From Desulfonatronum sp. (lineage in GTDB: Bacteria; Desulfobacterota; Desulfovibrionia; Desulfovibrionales; Desulfonatronaceae): 6,702 nucleotides of DNA. The position numbers were made by a program, and so were the translations under genes. Positions 1-5,048 of the stretch are shown here, piece by piece (position 1 is the stretch's first letter; every line of letters begins with the position of its first letter). The notes beneath the pieces are model-generated. The model saw only the letters and a program-made list of their open reading frames with translations. It had not been told where the DNA came from and ran no database searches. The DNA lies in contig SKYX01000257.1 of assembly GCA_007127655.1 (NCBI GenBank), forward strand, positions 1 to 6,702. Direction: 5' to 3'.

Positions 1-1
1 C

Positions 2-133
2 AAGCGGGACTTTGACCGCGTCTGGGAACCCGCATTCAGCCCCGACGGCTCCAAGGTGCTCATCCGGGCCGTGGACAAGGGCGCGTTCGTGCGCATCGTC
101 GCCACACTTTCGGACTTCTCGACAAGGGGGTAG
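2..133 (+). CDS. tmcD: TmcD-like protein, C-terminal 43 residues (5' end outside window)
   Basis: Open from the window edge to the TAG at 131-133. The visible tail contains WEPAFSPDGSKVLIRAV, the FSPDG repeat signature of TolB/WD40-type beta-propeller blades, and ends FSTRG. The stop lies 4 bases before the ATG of the next gene, so the two are almost certainly co-transcribed. The tmcD assignment rests mainly on context: TmcD is the poorly characterised, tryptophan-rich subunit encoded with TmcA, TmcB and TmcC in Desulfovibrio, and the next two genes look like tmcC and tmcB. Its role in the complex is not established. No signal peptide can be judged because the N-terminus is missing. It could be an unrelated beta-propeller protein. 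Confidence 0.55.
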   Translation, partial: KRDFDRVWEPAFSPDGSKVLIRAVDKGAFVRIVATLSDFSTRG

Positions 134-137
134 CCAT

Positions 138-797
138 ATGTACGGCATATACAACTTCGTCACCGGACCCCTGGTCTGGGCGTCCTTCGCCATCTTCATC
201 TTCGGGTCCATCTATCGCCTGATTTCCATGTACGCCCTGGCCAAAAAGAAGGACGCCGTCTCCCTGGCCTACATGGACTGGAAATTCTCTTTTCGATCCA
301 TTTTCAACTGGCTGATTCCCTTCAACGCCTTGGGCTGGAAGAAAAATCCGGTTCTGACCGTGGTCACGTACGTGTTCCACATCTGCCTGCTGGCCACGCC
401 AATCCTGCTCTCGGCCCACATCATCCTGATCGAGGAATCCTGGGGTGTCAGCTGGTGGTCCCTTTCCGACTCCACTGCGGACATCATGACCATCCTGGTC
501 ATCGCGGCCTGCGCGTTTTTTGCCGGACGCCGCCTCTACCAAAAAGACGTCCGCTTTCTGACCACCGGCCAGGACTGGCTTATTCTGGCCATCGCTGCCC
601 TGCCCTTCATTACCGGCTTCCTGGCCTATCACCAGCTTTTCAACTACCAGGTGATGGTCATCGCTCACGTACTGGCCGGCAACATCATGATCGCCGCGAT
701 TCCGTTCACCCGCCTCAGCCACATGTTCTTCGCGGTGTTCACCCGCGCCTACATCGGCTCCGAGTTTGGCGGGATCCGCAAAGCCAAAGACTGGTAG
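138..797 (+). CDS. tmcC: TmcC-like integral membrane b-type cytochrome (HmcE/DsrM/NarI-like)
   Basis: A 219-residue membrane protein, close to the length expected for HmcE/TmcC. Hydrophobic segments lie at about 8-30, 72-97, 113-133, 147-163 and 171-190, giving about five helices. Histidines 81, 94, 165, 177 and 195 lie in or next to these helices and are candidate axial ligands for the two haems b known in the NarI/DsrM family. In Tmc the subunit carries electrons across the cytoplasmic membrane between a periplasmic tetrahaem cytochrome c3 (TmcA) and the cytoplasmic TmcB. I chose the ATG at 138 because AAGGGGG (124-130) sits 7 bases upstream and the product then starts directly with the first helix; the longer frame back to 12 would add residues of no recognisable character. 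It is followed 18 bases later by the CCG protein gene. The main alternative is hmcE of an Hmc operon, but the upstream beta-propeller tail favours Tmc. Confidence 0.82.
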   Translation: MYGIYNFVTGPLVWASFAIFIFGSIYRLISMYALAKKKDAVSLAYMDWKFSFRSIFNWLIPFNALGWKKNPVLTVVTYVFHICLLATPILLSAHIILIEESWGVSWWSLSDSTADIMTILVIAACAFFAGRRLYQKDVRFLTTGQDWLILAIAALPFITGFLAYHQLFNYQVMVIAHVLAGNIMIAAIPFTRLSHMFFAVFTRAYIGSEFGGIRKAKDW

Positions 798-815
798 GAC
801 CACAAGGAGAAACAT

Positions 816-2135
816 ATGGGCATTCAAGACAGACTGATTGAGGACGTGGGACTCCGCGAAGGGGTTTCGCGTCTGACCGAAGACAAGATACAGAAGACCG
901 TCAATGCGGTGATTCAGGGCGAGACCGGAGCGCGGCTCAAGGCCTACGCCGAGATCTGCCTGCGTTGCGGGATGTGCACCGAGGCCTGCCACTTCTACCT
1001 TTCCCACGACCAGGACCCCACCTACGCCCCGGCGGCCAAGGTCAAACAGACCATTGGCACGCTTTTGGCCAATGGTGGGAGGGTCAGCCCGGCCCAAATC
1101 TACAACATGGCCCAGATCGCCTACTCGGAATGCAACCTCTGCCGTCGCTGCGTCCATTTCTGTCCCGTGGGCGTGGACACGGCCTACATGATGATCACCA
1201 TGCGCCGAATCTGTCACAAACTGGGGGTCACGCCGCAATACATTCAGGACACGGCCCACAGCCACTCTGCCACCTTCAACCAGATGTGGGTCAAGGACGA
1301 TGAATGGACCGACACCCTGCAGTGGCAGGAAGAAGAAGCCCGGGACGAGTTCCCGGACCTGCGCATTCCCTTGGACAAGGAAGGCGCGGATGTCTACTAC
1401 TCGGTCATCGCTCCGGAGCCGAAGTTCCGAACCCAGCTCATCTACCAGGCCGCGGCTATCCTGCACACGGCCAAGATCGACTGGACCATGCCCGCCGAAC
1501 CAGGCTGGGACAACTCGGACATGTGCATGTTCACCGGTGACTTCGAAATGATGGGCCGGTTGAAGCGTAAGCACTTCGAATCCGCCCAGAAGCTGAAGGT
1601 CAAGCGGATCGTCATGGGCGAATGCGGCCACGCCTTTCGTTCCGTCTACGACGTGGGCAACCGCTGGGCCGGTTGGAAGCACTACCCCGTGCCCGTGGTC
1701 CACTCCGTTGAGTTTTTCTGGGAACTCCTGACCCAGGGCAAGATCAAGCTGGTCTCCAAATACCCCGGCCCGGTCACCCTCCAGGACCCCTGCAACATCG
1801 TCCGCGGCCGAGGGCTGGGCGACAAACTGCGGGACGTGATCCGCATCCTGGTGGACGGCGAGATCGTGGAGACGGCCTCCAACCGGGAACACAACCTGTG
1901 TTGCTCCGCCGGCGGCGGGGTGATCAACTGCGGCCCGCCCTTCAAGAACTCTCGGGTCGCGGCCTGCAAGGCCAAGGCGGATCAGCTCCGAGCCACCGGC
2001 GTCAAGACCATCATCGCCCCTTGCCACAACTGCCACGGCGGTCTGGACGACACGGTGCACAAGTTCGAGCTGGGCATGGACATCAAGTTTCTGGGGGACA
2101 TCATCTATCAGTGCATGGAACGCCCGGAGGCGTAA
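816..2135 (+). CDS. tmcB: TmcB-like cytoplasmic 4Fe-4S / CCG-domain protein (HmcF/DsrK-like)
   Basis: A 439-residue soluble protein with no signal peptide or membrane segment. Two cubane [4Fe-4S] motifs lie near the N-terminus: C48-C51-C54-C58 and C106-C109-C112-C116 (each CxxCxxCxxxC, the second followed by P). The C-terminal half carries one complete CCG motif: C326, then C362-C363, then C403-C406, i.e. CX35CCX39CXXC. In HdrB/HdrD and DsrK this motif binds a non-cubane [4Fe-4S] cluster involved in thiol/disulfide chemistry. An earlier half-motif (C237, C270) looks degenerate, as is usual for HmcF/DsrK-type proteins with a single active CCG unit. In Tmc the subunit is expected to face the cytoplasm, dock on TmcC and pass electrons to or from a cytoplasmic acceptor that is not firmly known. 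The start is set by AAGGAG at 804-809, 6 bases before ATG. The gene ends the operon: a strong terminator follows 39 bases after the stop. Confidence 0.88.
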   Translation: MGIQDRLIEDVGLREGVSRLTEDKIQKTVNAVIQGETGARLKAYAEICLRCGMCTEACHFYLSHDQDPTYAPAAKVKQTIGTLLANGGRVSPAQIYNMAQIAYSECNLCRRCVHFCPVGVDTAYMMITMRRICHKLGVTPQYIQDTAHSHSATFNQMWVKDDEWTDTLQWQEEEARDEFPDLRIPLDKEGADVYYSVIAPEPKFRTQLIYQAAAILHTAKIDWTMPAEPGWDNSDMCMFTGDFEMMGRLKRKHFESAQKLKVKRIVMGECGHAFRSVYDVGNRWAGWKHYPVPVVHSVEFFWELLTQGKIKLVSKYPGPVTLQDPCNIVRGRGLGDKLRDVIRILVDGEIVETASNREHNLCCSAGGGVINCGPPFKNSRVAACKAKADQLRATGVKTIIAPCHNCHGGLDDTVHKFELGMDIKFLGDIIYQCMERPEA

Positions 2136-2174
2136 TCGTTCCCCAAGCACTGAAAACACGAAACCCTCAAAACT

Positions 2175-2214
2175 GAAAAGAGCCCCGGAAGCCATGGCTT
2201 CCGGGGCTCTTTTC
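2175..2214. terminator. Perfect 40-bp palindrome, bidirectional intrinsic terminator
   Basis: The 20 bases from 2175 to 2194 are exactly the reverse complement of 2195-2214. The core is a GC-rich stem (AGCCCCGGAAGC and its complement) flanked by AAAAG on the left and CTTTT on the right, so a U tract follows the hairpin on both strands. It sits between the stop of tmcB (2135) and the stop of the convergent minus-strand gene (2247), where a shared terminator is expected. As RNA the centre CCATGG would open into a small loop. Confidence 0.93.
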
Positions 2215-2246
2215 GTACCTAACGCGGTTCTAAAGAAAACCCTCAA

Positions 2247-3956
2247 TCAGATATTCATCAGTCCCCTGCGCAGGGACGCCGCGCCGCCTTGCAGGTTGAC
2301 CGACCCGCCGATGCCCTCGGCATCCAGGACGATTTGCGCTTCGTGGGACCGAACCCCAGTCCCGCAAATCAACACGAGCCGCTTATTCCTGGGCACGTCC
2401 GCGATGCGCTCCCGCAGGTCGTTGTGCGGGATGTTCACCCAGACTCCCGGGTACTTGGCCTCGTAGACAGCGGGTTCGGTGTCCTGGGTGTCCCGGCAGT
2501 CCAGAACCACGAAATCCCGTTCGCCAGACTCCCAGAGCTTCTGGAATTCCTGAAAGCTGACCATCCGGCTGCGCCCGGTCAGGATATTGTCCGCCGCGTT
2601 GGCCACGGCGTTGACGATGTCCATGGCTGAGGAAAACGGTGGAGAATAGGGCAGCTCCAGGTTGGATATTTCTTCGACGTCAGGGTGATGTGCCAACAAC
2701 GGGGCCACCGCGGCGACCCTGGCCACTGTTGCGTCGCCTTTGTTGCCCAGCCCCTGGATACCCAGAACCCGCCCCGAGCGCTCCACCACCAGTTCGAGTT
2801 GGATGATGTCCTTGCCTGGAAAAAAGTGGGCTCGATCAAAACCCGAAACATGGGCACAAATTGCGTCAAGACCGTTCCGACGAGCCATCTCCAAACTCAG
2901 TCCCGCCCCGGCCACGGAATAGTCGAACAATTTGACCGCGAAACTTCCCACTGCGCCGCGAAACCTCGCCGAACCGCCCACAATGTTCGTCCCGATCACC
3001 CGGCCCTGACGATTGGCCAGGGAACCCAGGGGGTAGAAGCCGGGCTTGCCGGTCACCTGGTTCATCACCTGAACATTGTTGCCGCCGGCATAAATATCCG
3101 CGTCAGATGTCCGCATATGCTCATCCACCACAATGGCGCCGTTGGGGCCGACTTCCAGACCGGCCTCCACGGCAATCTCCGTATTCGGTATCACCCCGAC
3201 GGACATGACCACGAGATCAGCATCCAGCACACCGCTTTCCAGGACAACGCGCCGGACCGTTCCCGCCTCACCTTCAAACCCCAGAACCTTTTGGGACAGC
3301 AGGAAGGTCACTCCGTGATCCTGCATGTGCTTCTGGGCCATTGCGGCCAGATCCGGGCTGACGAACCCTGGCAGAAGCTGATCCGCGATCTCCACCACCG
3401 TGGTTTCAATATCCCACATGTCCCGCAGGGCCTCGGCCATTTCCAGGCCGATGAACCCCGCTCCGATGACCACGGCCTTGGAGACTTTGCCTCCCTGCAC
3501 CAGTTTTCGAATCCCCTCGGCTTCAGTCAGATTGGAAACTGTGTACACCCCTCCCAGATCGACTCCAGGCAGGTCGGGCCTGCGAGGTCGACTTCCCGTG
3601 CCCAACACCAGCTTGTCGTAGTCCAGTTGGGATTCGACTCCAGTGTCCACATCCCGGACGTGCAGCACCTTGGCCTGGCGATCAATGCGCACCGCCTTCG
3701 TGCGGGTAAGCACGTCGACACCTTTGGAGTGTTTGAAAAAATGCGGATCACGCACCATATGAAAACTGGTGGACTGCAACTCGGAAACGTCGTTCACGTC
3801 ACCGGAAACATAATAGGGAATGCCGCATCCGCCATAGGATATGCGGCCTCCCTGCTCGATCATGGTCACCTGGGCGTCGGGCATCAGTCGTTTCACCCTG
3901 CAGGCTGTTTTCGGCCCCAATGCAACCGCTCCGACAATCACCACCTGTATCGACAT
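2247..3956 (-). CDS. CoA-disulfide reductase-like flavoprotein fused to rhodanese (CoADR-RHD; NAD(P)H polysulfide/persulfide reductase)
   Basis: A 569-residue cytoplasmic enzyme. Residues 1-460 are a pyridine nucleotide-disulfide oxidoreductase of the CoADR/NADH oxidase group: FAD-binding start VVIVGAVALGP (the GAVA form typical of CoADRs), single redox cysteine C44 in SYGGCGIPYY instead of a CxxxxC pair, NAD(P)-binding VVIGAGFIGLEMAEAL (162-177), and the C-terminal family motif YSPPFSSAMDIVN (437-449). Residues 465-569 are a rhodanese domain with VVLDCRD and the active-site loop CGTGVRS (C531). Length and both cysteine positions match known CoADR-RHD proteins such as the NAD(P)H-dependent polysulfide reductase of Shewanella loihica (Npsr). 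The expected role is reduction of CoA-persulfide, polysulfide or CoA disulfide with NAD(P)H, the rhodanese domain passing on sulfane sulfur. GGAGGAG ends 4 bases before the ATG at 3956; an upstream frame to 4046 adds 30 unlikely residues. Odd point: the second FAD motif reads DIYAGGNN, with N293 where Asp is usual. The physiological substrate is unproven. Confidence 0.88.
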   Translation of the reverse strand: MSIQVVIVGAVALGPKTACRVKRLMPDAQVTMIEQGGRISYGGCGIPYYVSGDVNDVSELQSTSFHMVRDPHFFKHSKGVDVLTRTKAVRIDRQAKVLHVRDVDTGVESQLDYDKLVLGTGSRPRRPDLPGVDLGGVYTVSNLTEAEGIRKLVQGGKVSKAVVIGAGFIGLEMAEALRDMWDIETTVVEIADQLLPGFVSPDLAAMAQKHMQDHGVTFLLSQKVLGFEGEAGTVRRVVLESGVLDADLVVMSVGVIPNTEIAVEAGLEVGPNGAIVVDEHMRTSDADIYAGGNNVQVMNQVTGKPGFYPLGSLANRQGRVIGTNIVGGSARFRGAVGSFAVKLFDYSVAGAGLSLEMARRNGLDAICAHVSGFDRAHFFPGKDIIQLELVVERSGRVLGIQGLGNKGDATVARVAAVAPLLAHHPDVEEISNLELPYSPPFSSAMDIVNAVANAADNILTGRSRMVSFQEFQKLWESGERDFVVLDCRDTQDTEPAVYEAKYPGVWVNIPHNDLRERIADVPRNKRLVLICGTGVRSHEAQIVLDAEGIGGSVNLQGGAASLRRGLMNI

Positions 3957-4033
3957 GGTTCTCCTCCAATAAAGGCGAGCAAAAAACGTAACTATTCCGT
4001 ACATCCTGGGTAAAGCCTCATTCCGGCGCTGGT

Positions 4034-4102
4034 TTCCCGCCTTCACGGGAATGACGTGTTTTTCAATGCCGTCTCTGAGTCAACCTTACCCGTGAAGACG
4101 GG
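4034..4102. repeat. Inverted pair of REP-like hairpin elements
   Basis: Left unit: TTCCCG (4034-4039) pairs with CGGGAA (4046-4051) around a 6-base loop; read on the minus strand it begins GTCATTCCCGTGAAGGCGGG. Right unit: CCCGT (4089-4093) pairs with ACGGG (4098-4102) around a GAAG loop. The 14-base cores, CCCGTGAAGGCGGG on the minus strand and CCCGTGAAGACGGG on the plus strand, differ at one base and face opposite ways, 36 bases apart. A GTCATTCCCG head with a short GC hairpin is a common form of dispersed extragenic repeat in proteobacteria, and an inverted pair resembles a REPIN/BIME. Whether it is repeated elsewhere in this genome cannot be seen here. Confidence 0.6.
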
Positions 4103-4305
4103 CGCGTTACCACTATCCAGACCACATTTTCTCGGATGAGCTGAGTAGTTACAAAAATTCTTTCTCTTCGCCCTGTTAAAAGTGACCTTTGCGCAAAAGC
4201 AACTTCTCCCTTTGCCAACGTTCTTACGTCTTTCCGGTGAAATCCGGAAGCTCCGCGTGTCCCTTGCGGCAAGCCGTTCTTCATGGCGCTCCAGGCGCTT
4301 GCACA

Positions 4306-4334
4306 TTGACCGGAATTTCAAGATGACCTAGAGT
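4306..4334 (+). promoter_or_regulatory. Candidate sigma-70 promoter for the rrf2-type gene
   Basis: TTGACC at 4306-4311 (5 of 6 to TTGACA) and TAGAGT at 4329-4334 (4 of 6 to TATAAT) are 17 bases apart, the optimal spacing. Transcription would start near 4341, leaving a leader of about 70 bases. A second TTGACA at 4346-4351 has no acceptable -10 box at normal spacing; the A+T-rich stretch around it (4338-4356) would overlap the start of transcription and is a reasonable place for an autoregulatory operator. Consensus reading only. Confidence 0.35.
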
Positions 4335-4409
4335 TCCTTTAAATATTGACAAAATCCTACGTCGTTCCAGCCCTCTAACGCCACGTTCAAAACAAAAGGA
4401 ACGAAGATC

Positions 4410-4889
4410 ATGAAGCTCTCCGCACGCTCCCGTTATGCCGCCCGAATCCTGTTGGATTTAGTGGAGCACACAATGGAAGGCAACCCGTTGTGCGCTTCAT
4501 CAATAGCAGAAAATACGAGTATTTCCGTCCCCTTTATCGAACAAATTCTCCGCCCCTTGAAGAAGGCCGGCTACATAAAAAGCGTCCGCGGAGCCTACGG
4601 CGGACATATTTTCCTCAAGACCCCTTCCTGCATAACCCTCGGTGACATCGTGCGCACTATGGAAGGCGAAATCAGCATCAGTCAGTGCAGTTCAGATCCA
4701 AACGCCTGCGAACGGAGCACGGGGTGTCGCACCCAGGCCGTCTGGAAGCATATCTCTCGGACGATCGAACGCGAGCTGGACGCCATCACCCTGGCGGACT
4801 TGATGTTCAATCCGGAACAAATCGCCGTGAAGACCACGGAGTCTTCCCTGCCTAGCGTCCACTGTCCGGAGGACGCTCAACCGAACTGA
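4410..4889 (+). CDS. Rrf2/IscR-family transcriptional regulator with probable Fe-S-binding cysteines
   Basis: A 159-residue protein starting MKLSARSRYAARILLDL, the hallmark Rrf2 N-terminus. The winged helix-turn-helix spans about 1-72: the recognition region is ASSIAENTSISVPFIEQILR and the wing ends GAYGGHIFLK. Cysteines C93, C100 and C106 (CX6CX5C) lie where IscR has C92, C98 and C104, the ligands of its [2Fe-2S] cluster, so a redox- or Fe-S-sensing repressor or activator is likely. A tail of about 25 residues follows the last predicted helix and ends PEDAQPN. The start is supported by AAGGA at 4396-4400, 9 bases upstream. It is transcribed away from the CoADR-rhodanese gene, so that gene and its own promoter are the first candidate targets. 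Base composition looks less GC-rich than the neighbours. Which Rrf2 subgroup it belongs to (IscR, NsrR, RsrR, CymR-like) cannot be settled by eye; the three cysteines argue against CymR. Confidence 0.92.
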   Translation: MKLSARSRYAARILLDLVEHTMEGNPLCASSIAENTSISVPFIEQILRPLKKAGYIKSVRGAYGGHIFLKTPSCITLGDIVRTMEGEISISQCSSDPNACERSTGCRTQAVWKHISRTIERELDAITLADLMFNPEQIAVKTTESSLPSVHCPEDAQPN

Positions 4890-4929
4890 GGAACGCCGGA
4901 AGCCCCGGTCATACCCGTGAGAAATGAGA

Positions 4930-4972
4930 ACGGCGGCCAATATTGGCCGCCGTCACTGCATTTATTGATGCA
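4930..4972. terminator. Two adjacent hairpins between convergent genes; the first is probably a terminator
   Basis: Positions 4930-4953 form a perfect 24-bp palindrome (ACGGCGGCCAAT and its complement). Directly after it TGCAT (4957-4961) pairs with ATGCA (4968-4972) around a 6-base loop. The first hairpin lies 41 bases after the rrf2-type stop and about 95 bases past the stop of the minus-strand flavoprotein gene. There is no T run on the plus strand. On the minus strand the hairpin is followed by TTCTCATTTCTC, a weak T-rich tail, so it fits better as the terminator of the minus-strand unit, perhaps acting both ways. Confidence 0.6.
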
Positions 4973-5048
4973 AGAGAGTTTGGACTTTTCACCGCGATGC
5001 GGCAATTGAGAGTTGTTCAACGGACGGGCAAAGGCCTGTTTTCGACAC

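Larger units (their letters stand above)
3957..4409. other. 453-bp divergent intergenic region between CoADR-rhodanese and rrf2-type genes
   Basis: No convincing gene is visible. It holds a pair of inverted REP-like hairpins (4034-4051 and 4089-4102), a more A+T-rich stretch (about 4125-4215), a small hairpin TTCCGG-N6-CCGGAA (4232-4249), a 10-bp palindrome TTTGCGCAAA (4188-4197) and a candidate promoter for the rrf2-type gene near 4306-4334. Both flanking genes start from here, so their promoters and any Rrf2 operator must lie within it. I could not identify a good sigma-70 promoter for the minus-strand gene; its leader next to the start contains only the ribosome binding site GGAGGAG. Confidence 0.8.

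Noticed and set aside
60..2246. A 728-codon open frame on the minus strand opposite tmcC and tmcB.
   Set aside because: It is antisense to two well-supported genes, has no recognisable motifs and a His/Val/Asp/Gly-rich composition typical of the mirror frame of GC-rich coding DNA.
2685..4013. A 442-codon open frame on the plus strand opposite the CoADR-rhodanese gene.
   Set aside because: The minus strand carries clear FAD, NAD and rhodanese motifs; this frame has none and reads as a shadow.
3957..4046. Extension of the CoADR-rhodanese protein to an upstream start at 4046.
   Set aside because: It would add 30 residues of no family character before the conserved MSIQVVIVG start, which has its own GGAGGAG ribosome binding site.
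3988..4152. Inverted heptamers GTAACTA (3988-3994) and TAGTTAC (4146-4152) as a possible shared operator.
   Set aside because: Seven bases at this distance are easily found by chance, and nothing else ties the two sites together.
4188..4197. Ten-base palindrome TTTGCGCAAA as a regulator binding site.
   Set aside because: A palindrome of this length is not improbable in a 450-base region and it does not match an operator I can name; kept only as a note under the intergenic region.
4043..4321. A possible 92-codon minus-strand gene in the divergent gap (TTG start, Cys- and Arg-rich product).
   Set aside because: Non-ATG start with poorly spaced ribosome binding site, no recognisable domain, a competing overlapping frame (4063-4284), and it ends inside the REP-like pair. 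Non-coding regulatory DNA is the simpler reading.
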